The notes: a model not told the origin generated them from the sequence alone. Numbered from the stretch's first letter, positions 30,195 to 40,230 are shown. The stretch is 40,315 nt of DNA from an uncultured Flammeovirgaceae bacterium (GCA_937884755.1 CAKZYJ010000342.1:1-40315); one strand, 5' to 3'. Numbers and translations: made by a program.

Positions 30195-32585
30195 ATGCTC
30201 AAGAACCTACTAAAAGTTGCTCTACGTAATATTGGAAAAGACCGTATTTACAGCCTATTAAATATTTTAGGACTCACGCTAGGCATCACTTGTAGTCTGT
30301 TTTTGCTGTTATACCTTTTGAACGAGTTAAGCTACGACCGATTTCACACCCAGAAAGATCGTATTTATCGGGTAGTCACCCATTTTACCGAAACCGATAA
30401 TCAGTTTACTTGGCCTTCGGCTCAGATCCCGCTGGCGCAAGAACTAGAAGAAAAATACACTGAGATAGAGCATGCCATCCGTTTTATCGGAACAGGAAGA
30501 GAATTGTTTGAAAACCCTGATCGGGATGTACGTTTCTACGAGGAAGATTTTTACTACGTAGATTCTGCCATTTTTAAAGTATTTAGCTTCCCACTTATTA
30601 CAGGCGACCCAGCTACGGCTTTAGTGAAACCTAATACCGCCGTATTAACTCAAGAGACCGCCCAAAAGTATTTTGGTGATGAAGATCCGGTGGGGCAAAC
30701 CTTTAGAAACGGAGATGAAACTTATGAAGTCACGGGACTAGTAGAGGACGTTCCTAATAATTCAAGTATAGAATTTGATGCTATGCTCTCCCGAGCTACC
30801 CTACCTGATGAAATAGGTGGCTGGGGCAGTTGGGGGCGAAGTACATATTTGCTTTTGAAGGAAGGTACCAGCAAAGCCGACGCGGAGGAGGCTTTAGCTA
30901 GTGTAAACAAAGAGCGGGTAGTTCCTATTTTTGAGAATTACGGAGTAACTATTGACTATTGGTTGCAACCACTGGCAGACATTCACCTGAAATCAGAGTT
31001 TGGGGAAGGCGAGACCGGAGCAGGTGATATTTCTTATATCTACATATTTGGAGCGGTAGCCTTTTTTATTCTCATTATCGCCGGCATCAATTATATGAAC
31101 CTGGCCACTGCTCGGGCTACCCGGCGGGCCAAAGAAGTAGGAGTACGTAAGACAATGGGTTCGTTCCGCAAACAGCTTATTGGGCAGTTCTTAACCGAGT
31201 CTACACTGCTTACATTTATTGCTCTTGGAGTTAGTTTGCTACTAGTGGCTGTTTTATTACCCTCGTTTAATCAGCTTGCCGGTACGGAAATTGGCTTTTC
31301 ATTTTTACTGCAACCCCAAATTATTGCTGGCTTCATTGGTATTGCTCTGCTAGTAGGAATTGCCGGAGGCAGTTATCCCGCTTTTTATCTTTCGCGGTTC
31401 AATCCGGCGCTAGTACTCAAGGGCAATGTAACCCGAGGCACTGGCAATGCACTACTTCGGAAGGTATTGGTAGTGGTGCAGTTTGCCATCTCCATTGCGA
31501 TGCTTATTTGCACTTGGGTGGTATACGATCAGCTTCAGTATTTGCGCGAAAAAGACTTAGGGTTTAACCAAGAGCAAGTACTTGTTGTAACCATGCCGGA
31601 TTCAACCATCCGAGCGAATTATGAGGTGCTCCGCAACCGATTGATGGAAAGCCCCAATGTATTAGAAGTATCTACTTCCTCATCCCGTCCGGGTACCGGA
31701 TACTCAAAGAACCTAATGCTGGTAGATGATAACGATGGTAATAAAGTAGAAGGTGGAGTAGGCGTAAATCAGTACCGAGCTCATTATGATTATGTAGAAA
31801 CCATGGGTATTGAAATAATACAAGGGCGTAGCTTCTCGAGGGAATACGCTACTGATACCGCCGCAGTAATAGTAAATGAGGCAATGGTGGCTCGTATGCA
31901 GTGGGATGATCCCATTGGTAAGGAATTTACCTTTATGGGAGGTGATGAACCTGGCCCAACTTACTCAGTGATCGGAGTATTTAAAGATTATCACCAGCAG
32001 TCTTTGTATAATCTTATAGACCCTCTCGCTATTTTCTTTGGTAACCCTAACTTTCATCTGAGTATAAAACTAACCCCCGACAAAATAGATGAGACTTTGG
32101 CCTATGTTGAAGACACGTGGGCGGAAGTGAATGCAGGTAAGCCATTTTCTTACGAATTCCTGGACGAAGAATTTATGTCGCAGTACGAAACCGACCAGAA
32201 ACGAGGAAAAATTTTCACCCTATTCTCGGCGCTCACCGTGGTAATTGCCTGTTTAGGTCTGCTTGGACTGGCTGCCTATACTACCGAGCAACGAGCGAAG
32301 GAAATTGGTATTCGCAAGGTGATTGGAGCTAGTGTGCTGAATATCGTCGGACTAATCTACCGAGATTTCTTCGTACTGATTACTATTGCAGTACTTATTG
32401 CTTTTCCGATTGCATACTTTGCCATGAATAGTTGGCTGAGCGATTTCGCCTATCAGACTAACATTAAGTGGCTTACGTTTGTGGCTTCTACTTTGCTTAC
32501 GCTGGTAGTCACGCTCGGAGCCATTAGTTTTCATACACTGCGCGCGGCAACAGCCAATCCGGTAAAGTCATTAAAAAGCGAATAA
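30195..32585 (+). CDS. ABC permease, MacB/FtsX type (tandem copy 1)
   Basis: An inner-membrane permease of 796 residues with the double layout of this Bacteroidota class. N-terminal helix (about 20-42, LNILGLTLGITCSLFLLLYL), periplasmic MacB-like domain, FtsX block (about 285-420) with KEVGVRKTMGSFRKQLIGQF, a second helix and periplasmic domain, and a C-terminal FtsX block with KEIGIRKVIGASVLNI, ending ATANPVKSLKSE. It is the first gene of four similar plus-strand genes and has the sigma-54-type promoter and paired activator sites directly upstream. It needs an ATPase from elsewhere; the nearest are those at 13219 and 18876. Confidence 0.93.
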   Translation: MLKNLLKVALRNIGKDRIYSLLNILGLTLGITCSLFLLLYLLNELSYDRFHTQKDRIYRVVTHFTETDNQFTWPSAQIPLAQELEEKYTEIEHAIRFIGTGRELFENPDRDVRFYEEDFYYVDSAIFKVFSFPLITGDPATALVKPNTAVLTQETAQKYFGDEDPVGQTFRNGDETYEVTGLVEDVPNNSSIEFDAMLSRATLPDEIGGWGSWGRSTYLLLKEGTSKADAEEALASVNKERVVPIFENYGVTIDYWLQPLADIHLKSEFGEGETGAGDISYIYIFGAVAFFILIIAGINYMNLATARATRRAKEVGVRKTMGSFRKQLIGQFLTESTLLTFIALGVSLLLVAVLLPSFNQLAGTEIGFSFLLQPQIIAGFIGIALLVGIAGGSYPAFYLSRFNPALVLKGNVTRGTGNALLRKVLVVVQFAISIAMLICTWVVYDQLQYLREKDLGFNQEQVLVVTMPDSTIRANYEVLRNRLMESPNVLEVSTSSSRPGTGYSKNLMLVDDNDGNKVEGGVGVNQYRAHYDYVETMGIEIIQGRSFSREYATDTAAVIVNEAMVARMQWDDPIGKEFTFMGGDEPGPTYSVIGVFKDYHQQSLYNLIDPLAIFFGNPNFHLSIKLTPDKIDETLAYVEDTWAEVNAGKPFSYEFLDEEFMSQYETDQKRGKIFTLFSALTVVIACLGLLGLAAYTTEQRAKEIGIRKVIGASVLNIVGLIYRDFFVLITIAVLIAFPIAYFAMNSWLSDFAYQTNIKWLTFVASTLLTLVVTLGAISFHTLRAATANPVKSLKSE

Positions 32586-32590
32586 TTTTT

Positions 32591-32672
32591 ACAATGAGCA
32601 ATGTGCGGGGCACCCCGTGCAGTTAGCAATTCTTTATAGTTCCTTTAATTGTACATTATTCTCTGCTAATTG
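32591..32672. repeat. GCAATG-word inverted repeat between permease genes 1 and 2
   Basis: Words ACAATGAGCAATGTGC and GTTAGCAAT on the left, ATTGTACATTATTC and TGCTAATTG on the right, with an inner dyad GCGGGGCACCCCGTGC. It is related to the repeat at 35141-35229, which holds the same words in the next intergenic gap. Confidence 0.55.
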
Positions 32673-32680
32673 AATAAACT

Positions 32681-35137
32681 ATGTTAAAAAATTACCTCAT
32701 CACCACCCTGCGGAACTTCCGTCGTAACTCATTCAGCACTGTTATCAACGTACTTGGTCTAACACTGAGCCTAGCCTGCTGTATTGCCATTTATGCTTTT
32801 ATCAAACACGAATACAGCTTTGATAATTGGCATCAAAAAGCGGATCGTACCTTCCGGGTAGTGGGGCAATACAAAGCTGAAAGCGGTATCAATTACCAGG
32901 GCTACGTTGCGTTTCCAATGGCCGAGGCTCTGCGAGAGGAATTTTCCGAGATAGAACTCGCTACTCAACTATCGGCCGGTGGATCGGCTACCATAAAAGT
33001 AGAACAAGAAGGTCAGTCACCCCGCTTATTTGAAGAAGATGAGATTGCCTACGTAGATAAATATTTTCTACAAACCTTTGATTACGAGCTGCTGGCTGGG
33101 CAGTTTGCCAATTTACTCAGCACCCCTGACGAGGTAGTTATCACGCAAGAATTAGCCGACAAATTCTTTGGTAATGAGGCTAAAGGAGAATATGAACAGC
33201 TGCTAGGTCAAATGCTCATTATAAACCAGCAGCCGTTCCAAATCAGCGGGGTACTGGAAAATGTGCCGCGCAATACGAATGTTAACTTTCGGATGCTGCT
33301 ACCGCTGCAGGACTATATCAAGCGCAACGAAAGCTGGATTTACGACTGGGGTAACCATAGCTCTGACTGGGCTACATTTATCACGTTACCTCAAGGATAC
33401 AATGCTCAGCAATTAGAAAGTCGTCTGGGAATACTGATAGAAAAAAATTATACCGACGACCGAGCTGACCGCCGCAGTTTTCATCTTCAAGCCTTACCCG
33501 AGGTACATACTGACGAGCGCTACGGGGGCACGATGTACGCTACCCCTAGTATTCTCATTGTAGCCTTTGTTACGATGGGGCTGATCGTCTTACTGACGGC
33601 TTGCATCAACTTTATCAACTTGTCCACTGCTCAATCGGTGAAGCGCGCGAAAGAAATTGGTATTCGTAAAGCGCTAGGTAGCCGTAAGCGGCAAATAGTA
33701 CTACAGTTTATGGGCGAAACGTTTATCATCACGGCAGTCGCCTCTCTCATTGCAGTTGTTTTAGCTGAAGAGTTTACCCAAGCTTTTAATCAGTTTTTAT
33801 CGGTAGTTATTGATTATGGACTGGAGCTAGATATAAGTGTATTTTATTTCCTGATCGGATTAATACTAGTTGTAACCATGCTAGCCGGATATTATCCAGC
33901 GCGTATTCTATCAGGTTTTAAACCCACCGAGGCGCTCAAACAGTCAATGAGTGCCAAAAATACCGGGTTTGCTGGGAAATTTTCGCTGCGTAAAACGCTG
34001 GTGGTTACCCAGTTTATCATTTCTCAGCTACTGATTATCGGTACAATCGTGGTATCCAGTCAGATGAATTATGTGAAGGAGCGCGACCTGGGGTTTACCA
34101 AAGATGATATTGCGGTGGTGTTTATTCCTCAACTGGAAGATCAGAACCTAGAGACATTTCGTGATAAAATCATTTCCCAGGCTGCAGTAACTGATGTAAG
34201 TTTCAGCACCGGCCCTCCTATGTCAAGCAGTAATAGTTGGACAGGAATTTATAGTCCAGCGCAAGGCGAAGATGAGCGGTTTGGCATTGAACAACGTCGG
34301 ATTGATAGTCAGTATCTCCCGGTTTTTGATATTCAATTGCTAGCGGGGCGTAACTTACGTGAGGAAGATCGAGTGCTAACTTCCGATTCTATTGATCAGT
34401 ACGAATACAATGTGCTGCTCAATGAAAAAGCCATTGCCAAATTAGGCTATCAGAGTCCAGAGGAGGCTGTTGGTGAAACCGTAATAGTTGCTGGTGAAAG
34501 TAAGGTTACCGTTGTCGGGGTAGTGGAAGACTTTTTTAACGCACCCCTTCAAGATGAGATTCATCCCTTGATGTTGCACAGCCGGGGCGAGAACGTATGG
34601 ATGGCTGCTGTAAAACTCGCTACTCCGCAACCCGTACAGCAACTTTCCTTCGTAGAAGAAAGCTGGAAAGAGCTCTACCCGGATTACTACTATTCGGCCA
34701 TGTCGCTCGACGAGTACTTTGAGTACGGGGCTTTCTACGTGATTGAAGACGTAATGTACCAAGCCTTCCGGCTCTTCGCCTTTTTATCCATCGTCATTGG
34801 CTGTATGGGACTGTACGGATTAGTTTCTTATTTGGCGCTACAACGAAGAAAAGAAGTTGGGGTACGAAAAACCTTGGGGGCTACGGTTGGTCATATTCTG
34901 TACCTATTTACCAAAGAATTTACTTGGTTAGTGTTGTTAGCCTTTGTCATCGCCGCTCCGCTAGGCTACTTCGCTATGAAAGCCTGGTTGGAAACGTTTG
35001 CGTATCAGATTCCGCTAACCGCCAGCTATTTTATCTTAGCTTTTATTGTCTCTATGCTAATTGCCCTGGTCACGGTAGGCTACAAATCACTCCGCGCTGC
35101 CACGGCCAATCCGGTAGACTCACTTAGAAATGAATAA
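32681..35137 (+). CDS. ABC permease, MacB/FtsX type (tandem copy 2)
   Basis: 818 residues, same double MacB/FtsX layout: N-terminal helix (VINVLGLTLSLACCIAIYAF), periplasmic domain, FtsX block with KEIGIRKALGSRKRQIVLQF, second periplasmic domain, and C-terminal FtsX block with KEVGVRKTLGATVGHILYLF, ending ATANPVDSLRNE. It is the longest and most divergent of the four; its N-terminus reads LITTLRNFRRNSFST rather than the KIALRNL pattern of copies 3 and 4. It follows copy 1 by 95 bp, most of it an inverted repeat. The leader GCTAATTGAATAAACTATG is nearly the same as that of copy 3. Confidence 0.92.
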   Translation: MLKNYLITTLRNFRRNSFSTVINVLGLTLSLACCIAIYAFIKHEYSFDNWHQKADRTFRVVGQYKAESGINYQGYVAFPMAEALREEFSEIELATQLSAGGSATIKVEQEGQSPRLFEEDEIAYVDKYFLQTFDYELLAGQFANLLSTPDEVVITQELADKFFGNEAKGEYEQLLGQMLIINQQPFQISGVLENVPRNTNVNFRMLLPLQDYIKRNESWIYDWGNHSSDWATFITLPQGYNAQQLESRLGILIEKNYTDDRADRRSFHLQALPEVHTDERYGGTMYATPSILIVAFVTMGLIVLLTACINFINLSTAQSVKRAKEIGIRKALGSRKRQIVLQFMGETFIITAVASLIAVVLAEEFTQAFNQFLSVVIDYGLELDISVFYFLIGLILVVTMLAGYYPARILSGFKPTEALKQSMSAKNTGFAGKFSLRKTLVVTQFIISQLLIIGTIVVSSQMNYVKERDLGFTKDDIAVVFIPQLEDQNLETFRDKIISQAAVTDVSFSTGPPMSSSNSWTGIYSPAQGEDERFGIEQRRIDSQYLPVFDIQLLAGRNLREEDRVLTSDSIDQYEYNVLLNEKAIAKLGYQSPEEAVGETVIVAGESKVTVVGVVEDFFNAPLQDEIHPLMLHSRGENVWMAAVKLATPQPVQQLSFVEESWKELYPDYYYSAMSLDEYFEYGAFYVIEDVMYQAFRLFAFLSIVIGCMGLYGLVSYLALQRRKEVGVRKTLGATVGHILYLFTKEFTWLVLLAFVIAAPLGYFAMKAWLETFAYQIPLTASYFILAFIVSMLIALVTVGYKSLRAATANPVDSLRNE

Positions 35138-35140
35138 CTT

Positions 35141-35229
35141 TGAACAATGTGCAGTGAGCCGTTAGCAATGAGCAATTAACATCGTTTCCCTTTTACCTCA
35201 TTGCACATTGTTCACTGCCCTTTGCTAAT
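35141..35229. repeat. Inverted repeat with perfect 13-bp arms between permease genes 2 and 3
   Basis: TGAACAATGTGCA (35141-35153) and TGCACATTGTTCA (35202-35214) are exact reverse complements. Inside is GTTAGCAATGAGCAATTAAC, and after the right arm TTTGCTAATTG. The words are shared with the repeat at 32591-32672. Confidence 0.75.
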
Positions 35230-35239
35230 TGAATAAGCT

Positions 35240-37636
35240 ATGATTAAGAACTATCTTAAAATTGCGCTGCGCAACCTGAATCGCCACAAAGTCTACGCAC
35301 TCATCAATGTATTGAGCCTAGCCATCGGGATGGCCGCTTGCCTAGTCATTTTTCTCTTCATAAGTGACGAATTAAGCTTCGATACTTTTCATCAGAAGAA
35401 GGAACATATTTATCGGCTCGACGAGGTTCAGTCATTTCCAGGGATGAGTCCGCAGAATGTGGCTTTGTCTATGCCGGGTATGGGGCCGAACTTACTTAAC
35501 GAAATACCGGATATTACCGATTTTACGCGATTTTGGGTGCGAGAGGATTTATTATACGAACGAGAAGATTTACAGCTAGTGATTAACCGTTCGGTGATGG
35601 TGGATTCTACCTTTCTGGAGGTCTTTGACTTTGAACTACTACAAGGCGATGTGGGCACTTTGCTGGATAAACCTTATAGTCTGGTGCTCACCGAAACTAC
35701 CGCCAAAAAGCTATTCAGTGAAGACGATGCTTTTGGTCAGCAAATCACTATTGGCGACGAAAATTTTGAAGTTACCGGCATTTTAGCCGATATACCGGAA
35801 AATTCTCATCTACAATTCGAAACACTCATTTCTATGAGTACTGTTACGCGGGAGCGTCCGGAGTTTAATGATCGGTGGGGAAGCAACTTTATGGTGACCT
35901 ATCTAGTGCTAGCACCTCAAACCGATATTGAGCAACTGGAAAGTAAGTTTCCTACTTTCTTACGGTCGCATATGGACGAAGAGGGGGCATCGTTTTATGA
36001 GCTTTTTCTTCAGCCATTGTCTGATGTTCACCTAGGTTCAATGGATATTGAACACGATTACCAGAACTATCGCAAGTTCGACGGATCGTACATTCGAACA
36101 TTCTCCATTTTGGCCTTTTTCGTATTGATTATCGCCAGTATCAATTTTATGAACTTATCGGTAGCTCGCTCTACCAACCGTTCTAAAGAGGTAGGCATCC
36201 GCAAGTCGATCGGAGCTTTGAAGAAACAGTTGATTGGCCAGTTTCTGGGTGAGTCCGTACTGCTAACGCTGATTGCCTTGGTACTGGCAGTGCTAATCGC
36301 GATCGCCTTCATTCCTTATCTTAATTCTATCTCTAACCGCTCACTCTCACTACTATCTATCTTCAACAATATTGAGGTTATTATCGGGGTACTCATCATC
36401 GCTTGCCTGGTAGGAGTACTTTCCGGTTCTTACCCTGCTTTTTTCCTTTCTTCTTTTCAACCGGCTAAAGTGCTGAAGGGAAAAATGGAAAGCCTGAGCC
36501 GAAAATCGCTGCTGCGAAGTGGGTTGGTAGTAGTGCAATTTGCTACGGCCATTGCACTGATTGTGGGAACGGTACTGGCTACCCAGCAGCTCAACTTTAT
36601 GAAAAGTAAAGATATTGGCTTCAATAAAGAGCAGATGATGCTAATTCCAATGAGCAATGAAGCCAACGAGCAGTACGAAACGCTTCGCAACGAACTGCGC
36701 GCTCATCCGGGAGTAGTGGGGGTAACTGCATCCGGCCAGCGGATTGGAAATAACTTTCACCAGACCGGGGGTAAGGTGAAAACCGATACATCAATACACG
36801 AGCTGACCATTTCTCAAGTCAACGTCGACTACGATTATCTGGATGTGTACGGCATTCAAGTAAAAGAGGGCCGGGCGTTCTCTCGCGAATACACTACTGA
36901 TGCTGGCTTTAGTTTTATCATTAACGAATCGTTGGCTCAAGAATTGGGACTAGAAGATCCAATTGGAGCACAGTTTGGTTTTGGCTGGTACGATAACGAT
37001 ACCTTAGGTACTATTGTAGGTATTACCCACGATTTCAATTACAATTCGCTGCATCACTCAGTGAATACGCTGGCTTTGCACGTGCATCCCGAATGGGGCT
37101 TTAGCGAATTATCGGTAAAAGTACGGCCCGATAATCTTCAGGCAACTATTCATGACATACAAGACACTTGGGAAGCCCTGGTTCCCAACCGCCCGTTTGA
37201 GTACTCTTTCCTGGATGAGCATTTTGAAGAACTGTATCAGACCGATGAGCAAATGAGCAAAGTAGTGTCGGTAATTGCTGGCTTAGCAATTATCATTGCC
37301 TGTCTGGGCTTGTTTGGATTGGCTTCCATTGCTACTGAGCAACGCATCAAAGAAATTGGTATTCGTAAAGTGTTAGGAGCCTCTCTGGTTCAGCTTCTCG
37401 CGGTGCTTTCCCGAAATTTCATCAGTCTTATTCTTATTGCCTTCCTGATTTCCGTACCTGTCACCTACTACTTGTTGCAAGGTTGGCTAGAAGGTTTCGC
37501 GTTCCGCATCAATATCGGTTGGTGGGTATTTATCTTTGCTGGATTCTTATCGCTACTGGTAGCCTTAATGACAGTCAGTTTTCAAACTACCCGTGCCGCT
37601 TTGGCTAACCCGGTAGACTCATTGAGGAGTGAATAA
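35240..37636 (+). CDS. ABC permease, MacB/FtsX type (tandem copy 3)
   Basis: 798 residues. N-terminal helix (LINVLSLAIGMAACLVIFLF), MacB-like periplasmic domain, FtsX block with KEVGIRKSIGALKKQLIGQF, second periplasmic domain, and C-terminal FtsX block with KEIGIRKVLGASLVQLLAVL, ending ALANPVDSLRSE. Its N-terminus (MIKNYLKIALRNLNRHKVYA) closely parallels that of copy 4, so these two look like the more recent duplicates. No separate promoter was recognised; the 102-bp gap before it is filled by an inverted repeat. Confidence 0.93.
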   Translation: MIKNYLKIALRNLNRHKVYALINVLSLAIGMAACLVIFLFISDELSFDTFHQKKEHIYRLDEVQSFPGMSPQNVALSMPGMGPNLLNEIPDITDFTRFWVREDLLYEREDLQLVINRSVMVDSTFLEVFDFELLQGDVGTLLDKPYSLVLTETTAKKLFSEDDAFGQQITIGDENFEVTGILADIPENSHLQFETLISMSTVTRERPEFNDRWGSNFMVTYLVLAPQTDIEQLESKFPTFLRSHMDEEGASFYELFLQPLSDVHLGSMDIEHDYQNYRKFDGSYIRTFSILAFFVLIIASINFMNLSVARSTNRSKEVGIRKSIGALKKQLIGQFLGESVLLTLIALVLAVLIAIAFIPYLNSISNRSLSLLSIFNNIEVIIGVLIIACLVGVLSGSYPAFFLSSFQPAKVLKGKMESLSRKSLLRSGLVVVQFATAIALIVGTVLATQQLNFMKSKDIGFNKEQMMLIPMSNEANEQYETLRNELRAHPGVVGVTASGQRIGNNFHQTGGKVKTDTSIHELTISQVNVDYDYLDVYGIQVKEGRAFSREYTTDAGFSFIINESLAQELGLEDPIGAQFGFGWYDNDTLGTIVGITHDFNYNSLHHSVNTLALHVHPEWGFSELSVKVRPDNLQATIHDIQDTWEALVPNRPFEYSFLDEHFEELYQTDEQMSKVVSVIAGLAIIIACLGLFGLASIATEQRIKEIGIRKVLGASLVQLLAVLSRNFISLILIAFLISVPVTYYLLQGWLEGFAFRINIGWWVFIFAGFLSLLVALMTVSFQTTRAALANPVDSLRSE

Positions 37637-37809
37637 GCTAAGGGTGGAATCAAGGGGCACGAGCTGAAGGAATGCGGTACTTGTTGCGAGACTTTTCACT
37701 ACCTAAATGAACATATAACAAGAAATTTCTTAGCTGTGCAACCTTTTCGGATCAATGACATCTAACAGGTAAACCTGTGTCTTTTTGCTAACCCTACACC
37801 ACCAGCGTC
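37637..37809. other. Spacer between permease genes 3 and 4
   Basis: This 173-bp gap is the longest within the permease row. It carries neither the GCAATG-word repeat of the two earlier gaps nor a TGTACG-N4-CGTACA site. I see no clear promoter or terminator in it. Confidence 0.4.
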
Positions 37810-40230
37810 ATGATCAAGAATTATATTAAGATTACGCTTCGCAACCTGGCTAACCAGAAATTATACGCTTTTCTCAATGTACTAGGATTAAGCATCGGCA
37901 TCGCCAGTTGCCTGCTTATCATGCTCTATATTTACCATGAACTGAGCTACGACACCTTCCATGAAAGAGCCGATCGGATTTACCGGGTAGGATTAAACGG
38001 AAAGATTGCCGACCAGGAAGTGTATACTACTAATACGACTCCCCCCTTGGCCTTCACTGCGATTGAAGAGTTTCCGGAAGTACAAAATGCTACTCGTATG
38101 TATACCCACTGGGGTGATCAGATCGTGCGCTATGGAGAAACCGTTATTTCTGAAGAGGATGTGTACCTAGTAGACTCCACGTTCTTTGACGTTTTTAGCT
38201 TTCCACTGTTAGCCGGTGACCCGCAAACGGCTTTGGTTGAGCCAAACAGTATTGTGATTCCCGAAGATGAGGCCCGCAAATATTTCGGTGACGAGCCAGC
38301 CCTGGGCAAAACATTATTACTAGGTAATGATAAAACACCTCACACTATTACTGGTGTATTAGAGGAACTACCGGACAATTCTCATTTTCACTTTTCTATG
38401 CTCCGCGCTATGAGCACATTAGAGTATAGTCGGCAGGAAGGCTGGTTCAACAATAGTTTTCAAACATACCTACTCCTTCACGAGGGTGCTTCTGCTGAAT
38501 CTCTGGAAGCTAAATTGCCAGGGCTGGTTGCCAAATACGTAGGTCCAGAAGTACAGCAGTTTCTGGGAGTTTCATTGGAAGACTTTTTCGCGCAAGGCAA
38601 TAAGTACGGGTACTTTTTGCAGCCCTTACTTGATATTCATCTGTATTCTGATCTGGAAGATGAACTAGAACCTAACGGCGATATTACCTACGTGTATATT
38701 CTCGCTGCCATCGGTTTCTTTATCATCCTGTTGGCCTGTATCAATTTCATGAATTTGGCTACAGCCCGCTCCGGCAACCGTGCCAAGGAGGTAGGCATTC
38801 GTAAGACGTTAGGCTCGTTACGAACCCATCTTATCCGACAGTTCATGAGCGAGTCGGTGCTACTTAGCTTGATAGCCACTGTCTTAGGCTTGGCATCGGC
38901 CTGGCTGCTGCTTTCTCCCTTTAATAACCTAGCGGGCAAAGAAATTTCAGATTTGCTATTCATTCAACCCTGGTTTTTACTCAGTTTATTTGGTCTAATG
39001 CTGCTAGTAGGAGTGCTAGCAGGTAGCTACCCAGCCTTCTATCTGTCGTCTTTTCGTCCTGCAGAGGTGTTAAAGGGTAAAATCAAAGCTGGCATGAAGA
39101 GTAGCGGTATTCGTAATGGATTGGTGGTATTTCAGTTCTTTGTTTCTATTACATTAATTATCTGTACGTTGCTGGTATACCGGCAACTAGAGTACACTCG
39201 TACCAAAAATCTGGGGTTCGAGAAAGAGAACGTAGTAGTAGTAGATGGCTTATGGCGATTAGAGGACGGGAAGCAGGAGGCTTTGCGGCAAGCCCTGATC
39301 AGTCAGTCATCCATCATTAATGCTTCCATCTCCAACAATGTACCCCCCGGAGTAAACAATACTACTGTCTTCCGAAAGAAAGCCGACGAGCAAGACGTTA
39401 TGGTTTCTACCTACCATGTGGATTATGATCATCTGCCTACTATGGATATTGAGTTGCTGGAAGGGCGTAATTTTTCCCCCGATTTTCCCACCGATACCAT
39501 AGCGCTATTGCTGAATGAAGCTGCTGTGCGAGCGTTTAATCTTGATGATCCTTTAGGAGAAGAGATACAGTATTTTGGCGGCTCAGAATACGGTCAGTCC
39601 ACCTATTTTAAGGTAGTTGGGGTTTTTAAAGATTTTAATTTCGAGACTCTCAAGAATAATATTCGCCCCTTGGCGCTGATGCTTTCTACCGATGGTGGGC
39701 ATATTTCCGTAAGAACCGCCCCCGGCGATGTATCCGCTTCACTAGCCACGATTGAAAATATCTGGAAAGAGTATGCTCCTGACCAACCATTTCAGTATAG
39801 TTTCCTGGATGAAGATTTTGATGCGCTCTTCCGGGCTGAGCAGCGGCTGGGGCAAGTGTTTACGGTGTTCACTGGACTAGCTATCTTAGTGGCCTGCTTA
39901 GGGTTGTTAGGACTAGCTGCCTTTATGGCTGAACAACGTACGAAAGAGATTGGTATCCGTAAGGTGATGGGTGCGTCAGTAACCAATATAGCGGTACTGC
40001 TCTCTAAAGATTTTACCAAACTCGTGGTAATTGCATTTATACTATCCATTCCGTTAGCGTACTTCATTATGCAGTCTTGGCTGAAGGGTTTTGCGTTCCG
40101 GATTGATATCGGACCAGGCACATTTATTCTCGCGGGTACTGCCGCCCTGCTGATCGCCTGGCTCACCGTAAGTTGGCAATCAATTAAAGCAGCCTCAGCC
40201 GATCCAGTGAAATCACTCCGGAGCGAATAG
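37810..40230 (+). CDS. ABC permease, MacB/FtsX type (tandem copy 4)
   Basis: 806 residues, same layout: N-terminal helix (FLNVLGLSIGIASCLLIMLY), periplasmic domain, FtsX block with KEVGIRKTLGSLRTHLIRQF, second periplasmic domain (GVNNTTVF, then FPTDTIALLLNEAAVRAF), and C-terminal FtsX block with KEIGIRKVMGASVTNIAVLL, ending ASADPVKSLRSE. The stop codon lies 85 bases before the window edge. Nothing recognisable follows, so whether the row continues is not known. Confidence 0.93.
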   Translation: MIKNYIKITLRNLANQKLYAFLNVLGLSIGIASCLLIMLYIYHELSYDTFHERADRIYRVGLNGKIADQEVYTTNTTPPLAFTAIEEFPEVQNATRMYTHWGDQIVRYGETVISEEDVYLVDSTFFDVFSFPLLAGDPQTALVEPNSIVIPEDEARKYFGDEPALGKTLLLGNDKTPHTITGVLEELPDNSHFHFSMLRAMSTLEYSRQEGWFNNSFQTYLLLHEGASAESLEAKLPGLVAKYVGPEVQQFLGVSLEDFFAQGNKYGYFLQPLLDIHLYSDLEDELEPNGDITYVYILAAIGFFIILLACINFMNLATARSGNRAKEVGIRKTLGSLRTHLIRQFMSESVLLSLIATVLGLASAWLLLSPFNNLAGKEISDLLFIQPWFLLSLFGLMLLVGVLAGSYPAFYLSSFRPAEVLKGKIKAGMKSSGIRNGLVVFQFFVSITLIICTLLVYRQLEYTRTKNLGFEKENVVVVDGLWRLEDGKQEALRQALISQSSIINASISNNVPPGVNNTTVFRKKADEQDVMVSTYHVDYDHLPTMDIELLEGRNFSPDFPTDTIALLLNEAAVRAFNLDDPLGEEIQYFGGSEYGQSTYFKVVGVFKDFNFETLKNNIRPLALMLSTDGGHISVRTAPGDVSASLATIENIWKEYAPDQPFQYSFLDEDFDALFRAEQRLGQVFTVFTGLAILVACLGLLGLAAFMAEQRTKEIGIRKVMGASVTNIAVLLSKDFTKLVVIAFILSIPLAYFIMQSWLKGFAFRIDIGPGTFILAGTAALLIAWLTVSWQSIKAASADPVKSLRSE

